Source: Cryptomeria japonica (taxonomy: Eukaryota; Streptophyta; Pinopsida; Cupressales; Cupressaceae). From it: 64,000 bases of DNA. The position numbers and the translations under genes are program-made. Within the stretch, counting starts at the first letter, position 1. Every line of letters begins with the position of its first letter. Location: assembly GCF_030272615.1 (NCBI RefSeq), contig NC_081413.1, positions 184,313,451 to 184,377,450 on the forward strand, given 5' to 3'. Positions 1-11,718 of the stretch are shown piece by piece. The notes beneath the pieces are model-generated. The model ran no database searches. It saw nothing but the letters and a program-made list of their open reading frames with translations, and was not told where the DNA came from.

Positions 1-480
1 ACTTTCAACAATGAAAGACAAATTCCCAAAACACAGTGTTTTCAATCACCTTGAGCTTTCCAACACATGGTGTTTTAATAACTAGGCCTCTACATTTGAA
101 GAGGAAAGTAATTTATGCCAAAATATAGTGTGTTCATGTTTGTGTTGGCTCATTTCCCTTTGTTTACTTCCTTTTGTGCCAAAATGTTGTCTTTGTATGT
201 TCCCTTTGTCATATCCACCCTCACAATGTTTTGGCAATCTACTGTTAGCGAGTACCACATCCACGATGGTATGCAACATGCATTTTATATAGTGATATTT
301 ATTTATTGATGTCTTACACGTCATTTTGCAGGGAGAATAGCCGCATCCGACATTAAGTGCATTGGTCAAGAGCTTTCAATGTTCATAGTGTTTGGATTGT
401 CCTTTCATATCATAACTTGGGAAAATGAGATTAGGACCCTTTAGATTATAGTTATAGATCACATAACATAATTTACAAAG
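1..480. other. left flank, no gene seen
   Basis: AT-rich sequence before the gypsy element. Only short open frames occur, with no recognisable domain, so I call no gene. The last five bases (CAAAG, 476-480) nearly match the five bases after the far end of the element (CACAG, 20940-20944), so this stretch and the sequence from 20945 were probably contiguous before the insertion. Confidence 0.5.
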
Positions 481-1732
481 TGTTTCCACAGTTAAAATTA
501 ATCATAAAGATAATCAAATATGAAAGAGCGAATCACAAACTCTAAATCCAATTACAATTAACTCCTAAATGACATTGAAATAAAGATGCAAGAATTGAAT
601 GAATAAAGCTTAATCAAACTCCTGATTTTGCACCGTGGCTTCCATTGCTCTTCTCCAAATCATGTGGTAGGTGACTCTCAGGTGTTGCACTGGGATTTCT
701 GCATATGATTGACACAATTGTTTTGAATCTAGTGATTCTTGATTGAAATTGGGAAATGAGGTTTTCTTTTATAGATTTTCAGGTGAGATGGGGGGAGAAA
801 TTGAACTGAAGTGTTGATTGATAGATAACTAATTTTGATTGATCAGTTAAGTGAATTGATTGATCTATTAACAAGATAGATTGATTTGTTAACTCATTTG
901 ATTGATCAATGGACCGAATTGATTAGGGAGATGACTGAATAGATTAGCCAATTGACTAGATTGATTAAGGAGAAGACTAAATTGATTGATTAGTCAGAAA
1001 AGGTGATTTGGAGTGAAAAGGGGATATTGGAGAGTTAACTGATTTGATGAACCAGTTAAGATTTTCAACATGTGTTGTAGGAGATTGAATTGAAATTTAT
1101 TTTTATTTTGATTTGAATTTGAATTTGGATTTTTGAATGCTGAAATGCACATGAGATTAACTAAAATTTATTGAAATTCAAATTTGGTGAAATGTGAATT
1201 TGGGAGAAATGAAATTAGATGGAATGAGTTGAAATTCGAATTTGGGGATTTGGATGAATGAATGAATCAATTAAATAATTTAAATGAAATTATTTAATCA
1301 TTAGAAATAAGATTTTTTTTTTTATTAAGGGGTAAATGCTTTTGACCTGGAGCTATGAACCAGTGAGGCCACAAACGGGGGACCTCATCCCCACACTTCA
1401 CTTGTTCAAATCCAGGGATTTGAACCTTGGTGGCCGCTTCACCAACGAAGTGTTTTAACCGCGGCACTACATGTCCAAAGACAATCATTAGAAATAAGAT
1501 TAATTAAATAATAAAGATTATTTAATCAACGAATAAATCGTAATTAATTAAATAATTAATATTTGAAAAGGGGGTTAATGATGAATTAATTAAAGGATAG
1601 AAATTTGAATAATTAGTAAGATAGATGATGATGATTAAATTAACTTAGAAGAATTAGATTAATTAAAGAATTACGTAATTAATAAGATGAATAATTAGTG
1701 CATGATTGACAAGACATTTTTAGGTGTCTACA
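481..1732 (-). repeat. 3' LTR of the gypsy element
   Basis: The copy pairs with 19077-20939 over its whole length once the nested inserts are removed (about 1065 versus 1085 bases). On the minus strand it starts TGTAGACACC and ends GGAAACA. The middle (about 820-1060) is a run of degenerate GATTGATT words. A 168-bp SINE with its target duplication accounts for most of the extra length. Confidence 0.9.
1315..1482 (-). mobile_element. tRNA-derived SINE inserted in the 3' LTR
   Basis: The insert is missing from the partner LTR and is flanked by a perfect 19-bp duplication (AATCATTAGAAATAAGATT at 1296-1314 and 1483-1501). On the minus strand it begins GTCTTTGGACATG. It has an A-box-like TAGTGCCGCGG and, about 45 bases on, a B box GGTTCAAATCC that fits the pol III consensus, then ends in a run of ten A after TTAATA. 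Length, internal promoter, A tail and long duplication are those of a SINE mobilised by LINE machinery. Family not identified. Confidence 0.85.
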
Positions 1733-1745
1733 TTTGCCCCTCTTT
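1733..1745 (-). promoter_or_regulatory. polypurine tract of the gypsy element
   Basis: On the minus strand AAAGAGGGGCAAA lies directly against the LTR start TGTAGACACC. This is the expected primer for plus-strand DNA synthesis and fixes the element's orientation as minus. Confidence 0.8.
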
Positions 1746-2007
1746 GATACAATGTCGAAATGACGTTGTTTCAAAGAAAATGAAAAATTTATGCCCCAGT
1801 ATGCCCCGGTGACACTTTAGGTGTAAATGTGCCCCCTCGAGAAAAGTGGTCGAAAAATTATGAAATCGAGATCGTTTTTCCGATACGATGCTAGTGAGAA
1901 ATTGTTTCAAGTTTCATGCAATTTTGATTTTGTTTGATTTGCCTACAAGTGCATTGAAGTTTAGGGGGACCACAACCGTCGAAGTGGTAAAAACCCTAAT
2001 TTTGAGC

Positions 2008-2015
2008 TATAAATA
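2008..2015 (+). promoter_or_regulatory. TATA box of the antisense PMD gene
   Basis: CTATAAATAG lies about 170 bases upstream of the proposed first ATG of the PMD gene and is on the opposite strand to gag-pol. A CT-rich segment (TTTTTCTCTTTC) follows at 2020, as is common near plant transcription starts. It suggests the antisense gene had its own promoter rather than using the LTR. Confidence 0.55.
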
Positions 2016-2108
2016 GTGATTTTTCTCTTTCATTTGCTTATTTGCATTCATTTGAGTTTTTAGAGTTTCTTCTTATTTTTGAGCTTTCCTGCGACTTTGC
2101 AAGCATCA

Positions 2109-4453
2109 TGGCCAGTTTCTGAGTTTGATTGCACTTATCCAATCGAATCCGATCATACCAGAGACCACTCAGGACTAGAGGAATGGTACGTAGTCTATCG
2201 TTTAATTCACATTTATCCTTAGTAATGAGAAATTGCTTTAATTGATGTGCAATTGTCTTTTTAATTTGCATTTGTGTTTAGTGTTTCACATCTGTCTTTA
2301 ATCATGCGCCTTTGTTCCTGATAATTTGCAATTGTCTAAAATTATGCACATTTGCTATGAATGGTTCACATTTGTCATAAATGATGCACATTTGACTTAA
2401 ATGATTTGGATTTGTTGATATTGTTGATTTTTCAACACGTATGATAGAAATTTGTCATGCGAGTACTTTGTCTAACTTCTTCGTGTTTTCACTTGCAGGA
2501 GAGTCTGAGTGTACTGGTATGCAAACAGACGAGGCCTGATTGTCTTGATCTTCGATTTGAGTTGAGTGTTGCGGATGTTGCCTTGGTTCGACATGTTGGT
2601 TTGTATCATGTATTGCACTTGCCCAAGGTTATGGCCAACATGACCATGATTACGATGTTAGTTGAGCGCTGACATTTGGAGACATGTTCATTCCATTTAC
2701 CTACTGAAGATGTGTGGATCACTTTGGAGGATGTATGGTGCATCTTGCATATTCCCATTCATGGTTCCAGGGTGATATATGATCGCAAAGTTGGGATAGT
2801 CGGTATGTGTGAGCTGCGTGAGTGTAAAAAGGAGGAGCTCCAGATTAGGGGCCGGTACGAGATTCCTTGGGAGGCAATGGATTATGACGACCTCACCATT
2901 GTATTATGTAGTATGATTCCTGATAGGAGGACACATGGATTCCCAGTTGGTTGGGGCAAAGTTATATATGACATAATGGTGCACAGACGGGTGTTCACAT
3001 GGGGTCCTTGTCTACTTGCCACTTTGTACCATTAGATGCACGACATAGTGTATCTCAGACAGGGATCTATTGGATGTGGGGTTACACTACTCCGGGTTTG
3101 GATATGGGAGCATATAGATATTGCTTGACTGATTGTTCATGTAGAGATTCAAAATGAGCAGCCATATGCATACAAATATACAACAGGGATTAGGCATAGG
3201 GGTGTAAGGAATAACCTATATTGGAGGCATCGATTTGATAGTTTGCAGTACTTTACTTGGAGGCCTTACCTTGGTTTCCCTAGTTGGGCTGATGATGCAC
3301 AAGACTTGCCTTATTACCGATAACAGAGATATTTGATTGGTCGTGACATGAGTTGGTTTAGGATCATTGATATTCATCTTCCAGGTCGTGCACTCCAACA
3401 TTTTGGAGACATACAGGGCATACCTGATGTGATAGCCTATTTTTCTCGGATATGTTGGGAGGTTGGGGATTGGGGGCATGTGTTCAGCCACACATTGCTA
3501 TTGTTGAGTTTGATGCTCTTCTTCCTATGTAGTGGGGTTGGGGAGTTGGGCCAGTGGATCTAGGGACTACACCTCAATATGATGGTTGGTGGTTGCCATG
3601 CAGACTTGTTCCTTTGACAGATCCTACCATTCCTATCTTGCCACAGTATATTCGACACCAAAGTCCACGGGGAGGGAGGAGGAGAGGAGGACGAGATGTA
3701 GGAGGAGGACGGGATGGAGTAGGTGGATGGGTTGTAGTTATTGCTACAACATATGAGGAGGAGGTAGAGGAGGAGGAGATAGAGGATGAAGATGAGGATG
3801 TAGACATTGGTGGAGATACCAAGTCTGGTAGCGAGGATGATGGTTCATCTTTTGGATCATCGGACAACAAGGGAGAGGAGGGGGAGATCTCACATGACAA
3901 TCACATGTTGGAGTTGGAGGATGCTCATGTTGCAGAGGGAGGAGATGATGATGATGATGATGATCCGCAGGTGCTGAGAGTGTGGATTCAGAGTTTAGAG
4001 GATGAGGTGGTGAGGTTGAGGCAACGACAAAGTGATGGGAGGGAGCTATTTTGTAGGGATTATGTAGCTTTGGAGAGAGAGAAGGATCAAATTGTTGCGG
4101 AGAGGGATCAATCTATTAGCGAGCGAGATGATGCCCGTCAACAAGTGCAATTGGTCCACGATGTGTATGATCAACATTTTGCACTTGGTACCAATGCACA
4201 AACACAATTTGATAGGATTTTTGATGTTGTGCAAGAGGCATTATATTATAGATAGCTTTATGAGGGTCTAGTTCCCGAGGGACATAGAGCTCCTAGTTAC
4301 CTTGAGTACAGGGGTCAATCGAGCTCTAGCAGATCTACATCGTGGACAACGAGCAGTGGAGGTGTTATGGGTTCGCCTAGGGCATCATTGGGTCATCCTG
4401 GAGTAGGATATAGTAGGAAGGATCCAACTGGTGATATGGGCAGTGTCGGTTGA
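2109..4453 (+). pseudogene. plant mobile domain (PMD) protein gene, antisense within the gypsy element
   Basis: Plus-strand pieces at 2499-3035, 3036-3563 and 3554-4453 read as one PMD protein. Near the N-terminus come LVER, then ETCSFHLPTEDVWITLEDV and LHIPIHG, which match the PMD signature (LVERW..ET.TFHLP.GE.T.TL.DV..L..LPI.G). Further on are a Gly/Arg patch (RGGRRRGGRDVGGGRDG, near 3680), an acidic run (EEEVEEEEIEDEDEDVD, near 3755), a D-rich stretch and a coiled coil of about 80 residues with a repeated ERDQ/SERD motif. PMD proteins in plants (MAIN/MAIL) act in gene silencing, and related domains travel in transposons. A GT at 2186 directly after ATG and an AG at 2498 would splice the start codon in frame onto GAGAGTCTG. 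Breaks: TGA at 2670 where the family has Trp, TAG at 3033, stops near 3130 and 3321, and a frameshift near 3560. The function in the element is unknown. Confidence 0.75.
2186..2498 (+). other. probable intron at the PMD start codon
   Basis: The left edge is ATG|GTACGT (2183-2191) and the right edge TTTTCACTTGCAG| (2486-2498), both strong plant splice sites. Removing it puts ATG in frame with the PMD reading frame from 2499. The intron contains repeated words of the type GCACATTTG and GTTCACATTTG (2240-2410). Confidence 0.55.
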
Positions 4454-5756
4454 GATATTTATTTTATATCATTTGAGCCATCTGGCGTTCGTTGTATACT
4501 CTGACACACTATCATTTTTGAGTTATATATGATATGTAGTTTTGGCGGTGGTCTATATGTATGTGGTTTATTGATGATGTATGTTTCTATTATGCAGTTT
4601 ATATGATTTTACTTATATTTTTTATGTGATGAAGTTCTATGTGATGATCTTAAATGTTGTTTATATGATGTATGATTTGAAAATGAATGCAATGTTATCT
4701 GATTATAATGCAATTATGAATTAATGCAACTATAAAAGTGGTTAAAATGATAACACACTTAAATGAAATGCAACTAATATGATAATGAAACTAAAAGGAA
4801 TTAAATGAACTAAATGAATCAGCTATATGAATGCAATTAAATGAATAAACTAGATGAGTGCAACTAATTCTTTTTGTTTCAAATGTGCCAAAATATTGTT
4901 TTATCCTTTTGACTCAATTAATTTAGAAGAAATGTTAGTATGGTGAAACAAAGGAGAAATTGATGAGAGAGATGATGTTAAATGATGAGAAAGAAAAATT
5001 AGGTCAATCCCTAAAAAAGAATGATCTTGATTGATACAATCAGCATTATGAGATTAGAAAATGTGATGATATGATAGATGATTAATGATCCTCTATTTCT
5101 TTATTCATAGTGCAACATGTATTCATCATTGAGCCTTATTATGTAACAATGAAGCTGCGTACATCAGGGTATATAGAACCAAGACGTAAATATATTTCAT
5201 TGCAAGAATAAACACGCAGCAGACAAGGAGTGAACCCTCCATTATGGGAATGATGTTAGGAGTCGAGGTATGTGTGGCATTCAGATATTGAACGCTCTTA
5301 TCACAAACATCCATAAAACCATTTCCCCTCATTGGTTCATACCGCAAACAACAAACAAAGAAAAAAATATGCTCATCATAGCTCCTCTAGTCACTTTTGG
5401 ACATCCTTGAGAAGCATATAAACATGATCTTCACCAATTGATAAAAGATAAAAACCAAATTAGACAAAACTCAACAACTTTACTAATTGTGCCCTTGCTT
5501 TGATTTGTTTGATGTGATGGTTGATAATGTTTGATCTCATAAAGTCACGGACCCTGTTTAAGACTGATTTGTCTGATTTCGAGTGTATCCTTTTTTGTTT
5601 AAGACAAGGTAATGTTCACATTGATATGGATATTGATACGATTGATAAGACAGTTTGATCAGTTTGGTTGCAAATGTTTGATAAGATAATTATATCCTTT
5701 ATTTGACTTCGTGTGAAGTGTTTGTTGGATATCTGCTAGGGTATTTGTGTAAAGTT
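4454..5756. other. AT-rich spacer after the PMD gene
   Basis: About 1.3 kb of AT-rich gypsy-internal sequence. The first 200 bases are a plausible 3' UTR of the PMD gene (ATG/TTT-rich, GATGTATG words). The rest has short repeated ATGCAA and AAATGAA words. I see no coding signal. Confidence 0.4.
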
Positions 5757-5993
5757 CTGATGCCAATAGCTAACAAGATGTGAGAGGGGGGGGGGGGGTG
5801 AATCATATAAACTTAATCTTCCATAAAATCAATAGATTCAACCTCAGTAACTTATACTTCAGCAATATAACCAAAAACTGCTAAACATGCAAACTCATAA
5901 ACACATAATCATCATAACACATATAACACCAGATTTAACGTGGAAACCCAAAAAGGGAAAAACCAATATGGGATTTCGGACCCACTAAGAAAT

Positions 5994-6205
5994 ATACTCT
6001 TCTAGAGTATGCTCGGTTAAAAGCAAATCTTGTTAAAGATTACAAACACATTGCTAGATGTGACCCAGTTAAGGGATTTCCCTCAGATCTGTTAGGGTCT
6101 TCACTTTGTTAGAAGTGACCTTGTCAAAGGATTTCAAACACTCACTTAGAATGTTACCTTGCTAGAGGGTTTACAAATAAGACTGTTAAGTCCACTCGGT
6201 TAAGA
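5994..6205 (-). repeat. array of mini-hairpins with conserved six-base loops
   Basis: On the plus strand: ATACTC-TTCTA-GAGTAT (5994-6010), AATCT-TGTTAA-AGATT (6026-6041), CACAT-TGCTAG-ATGTG (6047-6062), CCC-AGTTAA-GGG (about 6064-6075), TCACTT-TGTTAG-AAGTGA (6101-6118), CCT-TGTCAA-AGG, CCT-TGCTAG-AGG, GAC-TGTTAA-GTC and CTC-GGTTAA-GAG. In transcript sense the loops are TTAACA, CTAGCA, CTAACA, TTGACA and TTAACC. Stems differ from one another but each is self-complementary. The array would lie in the 5' leader of the element RNA. Confidence 0.75.
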
Positions 6206-6444
6206 GATTTTTTGTCACTTACAAAATAAACAACAGTAATAAATATATATGCAACTTCACATCTAAAATGCGACAGCATATTCTTATTTTGTCAAAACAA
6301 TCTTGTCACAGGACTTATCCTGTCCCTCTACTGGGCTCCCTACTCTGTTATTCAACTAGGTCTTCAAGCTTCTATGCTCGATAATCACTATGTAGCATCC
6401 ATGTGCTTACACTTGCCCGCATACATTGTTTATCAACAATTCCT

Positions 6445-6452
6445 TATTTATA
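6445..6452 (-). promoter_or_regulatory. TATA box of the minus-strand copia LTR
   Basis: Reverse complement reads TATAAATA followed by AGG. It lies about 240 bases upstream, in transcription sense, of the hairpin array at 6205-5994, the same order and similar spacing as in the copia LTR at 31970. Confidence 0.5.
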
Positions 6453-7507
6453 AACAATTGCTAACCGCTTAATCTCCTTGATCACATTTCCCATGATCAA
6501 TCTTAGCCATCAGATCTTCAATCTTGACTAGGTTCAATGTATCCTTAGATTTGAAAACATTTTACCTTGCCTAGGGACTTGCATTCCTTTCTTGGAACTT
6601 GCACAAGGTTATTGCGGTTCAATCTGCACTGTAGATCTTCCTCTTGATTTTCCATTATCGTAGATCCTTAACAAACTTCATGCACGACATACCAATCATT
6701 TATACATCTCCAACTAATCATTGTCCTTCATTAAATAATGCTTTTATCCATCCAATGTGCTCTGACATAACTCGGTTGCAACTCAGTATATACTAAACTT
6801 TACTCGATGCGATCTGTCATAACTCAGTTGCAACTCGGTAAATACTAAACTTTACTCGGTAGACATTCTGCCTTCATTAACCGATATCGATAACCTTAGG
6901 GTTTACCGACTAGGTTCTTTGCTCGGTGACATAGTATAGTATTAACCTTACAATCAACAACATATGTAGGACATCAAAACAATCTAAACGTCATGATCTC
7001 ATCATTGTCTAACTCGGTAATAGTTGCCCATTGAATAACTTATTTCTCCCCTTTCTTATCACATTCTTTCTATGTCTTTTACCGACATCTTAATTCTCTT
7101 CAAATCAATCTTCTCAAGATATGGCAACATCATACTGAATCAGAAAATCAATTTCTTGACATCAATGACAAAATAATGTTATAAAGATATTTATCATCCT
7201 TCTTCAGTTATATCAATAATCTCCAACAATCTCCTTCTATTGAAATGCCAACAATCTTTCTTTCTACTGAAAATGCCAACAATTTGTTTCTCGCAAGACA
7301 TTTTATTGCAAGTTTTCTGATTGATTGGTTTTTTTATGTTTTTGGATTTTGACGATCATTTTCGAATGTTTTTGTTTTGATTTTGTTGTTTTTTGATGTT
7401 TTTGTGCTTTTTTCAGGATCGTTTTTCTAATGTTTTTGTTTTGATTTTGGGCCTGTTTATGCTTTTTAGGATATTTTGCTTTTTTTATGTTTTTTAGGAG
7501 TTTTTTC

Positions 7508-7602
7508 AGGACTTTATCTGATTTTTAAGATTTTTTAAGGACTTTATCTTATATTTAGGATTTTTTCAAGACTTTATCTAATTTTTAAGATTTTTTCGAT
7601 TA
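7508..7602. repeat. three-copy T-rich tandem repeat, period about 31
   Basis: Three imperfect units of the form AGGACTTTATCTGATTTTTA followed by AGATTTTTT. They sit in a T-rich stretch (7320-7600) with repeated GTTTTTG and TTTTTTATG words. Confidence 0.65.
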
Positions 7603-8869
7603 TGCCCCCATTATGCAGATCTGTTATGATATGATGACTAACAAAGTGCTCGTGAAGACAATGATATTTAAGCATGAACTTATGCTAATGCAATATGCAA
7701 GATGAAGATGCAATTCTTATTTTGAATAAGGATGACTGTGTTTGTTTAGCATTTTGTAATACACCAATTGAATTGGAAGTGCAAAGCATTTCATAGATAA
7801 GCGGTCAATCGATCCTCAAGATCCCTTTGAACATACAAATTAACACACTTAGTAACTAGGATTTGCAAATGGAGATGCAAAAAGCTTCTCCACTGATTCT
7901 CGAACCTTTGATCTTCTTTTACCCATGTGTGTTCAAGTGAGTTAATTACTGCTCTTGTGTTCACTAAAGATCCTTGGCATCCTATATGATGAGCTACGTG
8001 GATTATTATAACTTCAAAAGCATCTCGGATAGAGCCTCGCTGCCAGCAAGCTTTAAGGGCCCCAACGAGGTTATACACTGTAATCTCTCAAATATATCTC
8101 CATTGCGGTCAGCAGGCATCCATAGCCCTGATGGAGTTATTCGCATGTTCCCATAATCAATATTTTTTGTCGCACTTGTATGCATGATATTTAAGTTATA
8201 TATCATTGCTCTTTTGCCTTGAGATAGATATTGGCATAGCACATTTTTTTATTTTTTTTTCTTGCCTTGACTTGTAGGTAATGAAACCTACTTGGGTATG
8301 ATGATTACAACGGCGCTGAAGTAGAATATTAGATTTTCACTAGTCATATGATCAACTAGGTGTCTAGAATGAATTAGAGATTTTGTTAATGTGTGAGATA
8401 TAGCAATTGATAGATTTTGGGTTATCAAGGCACAAATGGTGAAATCTCTACCCAACCAAAGGCAAAGCATCGTCACAGGGTGATGTTGAAGATGAATGAC
8501 TTCAAGATCTCAAAAACTTCATGTCTGACTATCTAAGAAAGGAGATGACCCTTGTTTCTCTTGAATGCAAACAGATGAAAAATTTGGACAGTTGCCTTAT
8601 TTTATTGATGCAACTATATGAACAAGTAGCAATGATATGCAGCTACATGAAAAAATAGTAATAATATGCGATGCAATCCAATAAAGAAATATGCAAATGC
8701 AATGTTGAATGATTGAACCCATCCCTTAGATGCAATATCTTTTTAGGTGCATACTATTCATAGGATCAGAGATTGACTCTCCTTCCATGGTGGATAAACC
8801 ATAGGCACCATTGCCAACAACTCTTGTGATGATGAACGGTCCCAACTAGTTAGGTTCAAACTTACCTGG
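7603..8869. other. gypsy spacer between the PMD side and integrase, no gene seen
   Basis: Lies downstream of the integrase frame on the minus strand. Short frames on both strands (7791-8476) resemble no family I know, and I treat them as chance. Probably the untranslated region between pol and the antisense gene. Confidence 0.4.
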
Positions 8870-9850
8870 TTATTCTCGCTCTGCTAAGTTTCTTTGATTT
8901 TCTTTAAGGAAAATATCTCCCACTTCAAAACAACATGGTATCACCCTTTTGTTGAAGCTTCTTCTCATTCGATTTTGATAACCTTGTAGGTGATTTAGAG
9001 CAGTTTGTCTCTTTTCATCCAATAATTCCAACTCTTGCAATTTTGACACTCTGTAATCTTCCTTGTATATGATGTTCTTTAGAGATACTCTTAGGGATGT
9101 CAATTCTATTTCAATAGGTAAAATAGATTTTGCACCATATACCAATGAATACGGTGTAGCTCTTGTTGCAGTTTGTGCACTGGTTCTGTAGGCCCAAAGA
9201 GCAGGATTGAGTTGAATGTGCCAATCACATTCTATTTCAGTGACAAATTTCTTCAGAATTTTTAATATTGTTTTGTTTGTAGCCTCTACTTGTCCATTGC
9301 TTTCTGGATAATGTGGAGTTGAAAATCACTGTTGGATGTCAAACTGCTCACAAAGTTCACTTAATTCTTGGTTCTTGAATGGTCTTCCATTATCTGTCAC
9401 AATGCACATTGGGACTCCATATCTGTAGATAATGTAATTCAGAATGAACTTTTCTATTTGTTTGCCCATAATGTAAGTCACAGGGATTGCCTCGACCCAC
9501 TTTGTGAAATATTTCATGGCAGGAATAATGAACTTATGTCCATTAGATGAGGTAGGGTTGATTTTCCCTACTAAATCAAGTCCCCACTATGAGAATGGCC
9601 ATGGTGATGTGATGGGTTGAAGGTCTTGTGCAGGTGCATGAATCTGGCATTGTCTACATTTCTGTACATATTTGTAGGCATCCTTGTCCATTGTTGGCCA
9701 GTAGTATCCTGTTCTCAACAATTTCTTGGCTAAAGTTGGTCCACTGACATGGGTACCACATAATCCATCGTGAACTTCTTTTAGTTCTTGTTGTGCTTCT
9801 TCAAAATTGAGACATCTAAGCAAGGTGGTATCCAAGCTTCTTATGTACAA
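8870..9850 (-). pseudogene. gypsy integrase, broken
   Basis: Inserts element cDNA into the chromosome. From high to low coordinates: an HHCC zinc finger (9850-9587) with H..GTH and CRQCQIHA; the catalytic core (9517-9326) with the ITDNG-type motif as VTDNGRPFKN after FTKWVEAIPV and YRYGVPM; and the C-terminal part (9145-8870) with MVYGAKSILPIEIE and the RVIPCCFEVGDIF stretch. Order and motifs are typical of Ty3/gypsy integrase. The three pieces share one frame but are separated by stops (for example after 9587 and near 9325). There is no sign of a chromodomain, as expected for Tat elements. Confidence 0.8.
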
Positions 9851-10036
9851 TGTGTCTGCAATAAGTGTGTATCTAGATGCCTGTCATATGAGGGTATTTC
9901 TCTGATTGGATGAAAGATCTGGAGGCATATACTGATCATGTAGATATGATTATACTTCTTGATACCATGGGGATTCGGGTCTCGCTATGACACAAACATA
10001 TTCTGAAGAAGGTATTTTATATGAAGGTTTCATCAA

Positions 10037-10916
10037 CTACTCTACCATGAACTCAAACTGAGTTCCATTATTCAGCATATCAAGGAGAGATCCCGCAGTT
10101 GTCATTGCATCAGCGACTCTATTCTGTACTCTGGGGATTTTCTCAAAAGAGGTTGGAGAAATGTTGTTTGATTTATTATACCAATTGTTTGTAGGGTGTG
10201 GGATTATCATCCTTGGTGTCATAATCATCATTCGCTTGGTTGATGATAAGTTGAGAATTGCCATAGACTTGTAGCTCTTTGATCTTCCATTGCACAACAG
10301 TCATAAGTCCTATTACTAGTGCTTCATATTAAACTATGTTATTAGTACATGGGAAGCTAAGTCTAAATAATTTGGGAATAGAATCACCTTGAGGGGTGAT
10401 AAATATGATTCCCACTCCTGCTCCATGATTGGTATACGATCCATCAAAGTATAGTTTCCAATTTCTTGAAGCTGTGATTGTGAAGACATATTCATTTGGG
10501 AAGTCTATCAACATTGGATGATGGTCTTGCATTGGAGCCTTTGCCAATTGATCTGCAATTATCTGCCCTTTAATTTCCTTTCTATCAACATACTCAATGC
10601 CAAACTTGCTTAGGATCATTACCCACTTAGCTAACCTTCCGGTTAATGAAGCTCTGCTTAATAGATACTTGAGTGGGTCAAACTTTGCAATGAGATGAAT
10701 CTTATGACTGATCATATAATGTCTGAGCTTCTGGGAAGAAAAAATCACTGCTAAGCATGCACGCTCAATAGGAGTGTAATTTATTTCATAGCTTACAAGG
10801 GTTCTACTGATATAGTAGATTGCTCTTTCTTTCCCTTGATCATCATGTTGTGCTAAGAGAGCACCCAAAGTGAAGTTTATGGGAGATATATATATATAAC
10901 AATAGTGGTTTTCCAT
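10037..10916 (-). pseudogene. gypsy RNase H plus second (archaeal-type) RNase H
   Basis: The first RNase H part reads TLGALLAQHD, YYISRTLVSYEINYTPIE and DPLKYLLSR. It runs through KFGIEYVDRKEIKGQIIADQ into a second domain beginning WKLYFDGSYTNHGAGVG, with the DGS motif of the extra RNase H that marks the Tat lineage. The frame ends at 10329 near FPCTNNIV; the expected next motif (EYEAL) is interrupted and the reading continues in another frame to 10037, which includes the word IPRVQNRVADAMTTA. These domains degrade the RNA strand during reverse transcription. Frameshifts on both sides show decay. Confidence 0.8.
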
Positions 10917-11718
10917 GAATTGGTGGGATTAACACTAGTGTGGTAAGTAGATAGTCTTTCAAAGCTTGAAATGCCTCTTGGCATTGTTCTGACCACTTGA
11001 ATGTTACACCTTTCTTTAAAATGTGTTGGAAAGGGTGGCACTTATCGGCCAATTGTGCTATGAAGCATCTTATAGATTGGAGTCTCCCTTGTAGACTTCT
11101 CAATTGCTTGAGTGTTGTTGGTGCTAGCATTTGTAAGATGGCTTTCACTTTTTGTGGATCTACTTCAATGTCTTTGTTTGACACAATGAAGCCCAAGAGA
11201 TTTCCAGTTGTAACAACAAATACACACTTCTTAGGATTAAGCCTTACTTTGTACTGTTCTAATCTATCAAAGATTTTGGATAGAACTTCTAGGTGATCTT
11301 CTATGGTTTGTGACTTGGCTAGGATATCATCAAGATAATCCTCCATGATATCATGTATCATGTCATGGAATAATGTTATCATAGCTCGTTGATATGTTGC
11401 ACTTGCATTCTTTAAAACAAATGGCATGACGTTCCAATAGTATGTTCCCCAAGGACATATGAATGTTGTCTTTGCTTGGCCATTTGGTGCAATCCTGATT
11501 TGATTATAACCAGAGAAACCATCTATGAGTGAAAGCATTTCATTTCCCGATGTAAGATCTACAATCATATCAATATTTGGAAGCAGGAAATCATCCTTTG
11601 GACAAGCCTTGTTCAGATCTTTGAATTTAGTGCAAATTCTGATGACCCCAATGTGCTCAGTTACTAGGACTATATTGGAGATCCACTCTGCATAGTCTAT
11701 GGGTCTTATGAAACCCAC
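10843..11718 (-). pseudogene. gypsy reverse transcriptase
   Basis: Frame of 291 codons. It holds GFIRPIDYAEWISNIVLV, the DLNKACPKDDFLLPNID block, MLSLIDGFSGYNQI, FICPWGTYYWNVMPFVLKNA and the active site YLDDIL (both catalytic Asp present; the family usually has YVDDIL). After that come HLEVLSKIFDRLEQYKVRLNP and KCVF, then TLKQLRSLQGRLQSIRCFI of the connection domain. This is a near-complete gypsy RT. It overlaps the RNase H frame by 74 bases through a frameshift near 10880. Confidence 0.9.

Larger units (their letters stand above)
5757..7310 (-). repeat. copia LTR with flanking PBS-like and PPT-like words
   Basis: On the minus strand it starts TGTTGGAGATTATTGATAT (7228) and ends in a C-rich run followed by CTCTCACATCTTG (about 5770). 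This is the layout of the copia LTRs at 31970 and 39471, including a GTTTTTCCC..GGGTTTCCACGT segment near 5940. After the C run comes TTGGCATCAGAACT (about 5770-5757), a degraded match to the initiator-Met primer site TTGGTATCAGAGC. Before the start lies TAGAAGGAGAT, a PPT-like tract, preceded by two GATTGTTGGCAT words (7240-7285). Having both a primer site and a PPT beside one LTR suggests a fragment left by recombination. No clean target duplication was found. Confidence 0.65.

Noticed and set aside
1333-1472. A tRNA gene (pol III box B present)
   Set aside because: The A tail, 19-bp target duplication and lack of a cloverleaf show a SINE rather than a tRNA gene.
3574-3900. Minus-strand Ser/Pro-rich frame
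   Set aside because: It is the complement of the acidic and Gly/Arg low-complexity part of the PMD gene and has no independent signal.
5994-6205. CRISPR-like array
   Set aside because: Units are short hairpins with variable stems and conserved loops, without identical repeats or spacers, and lie in an LTR of a plant retrotransposon.
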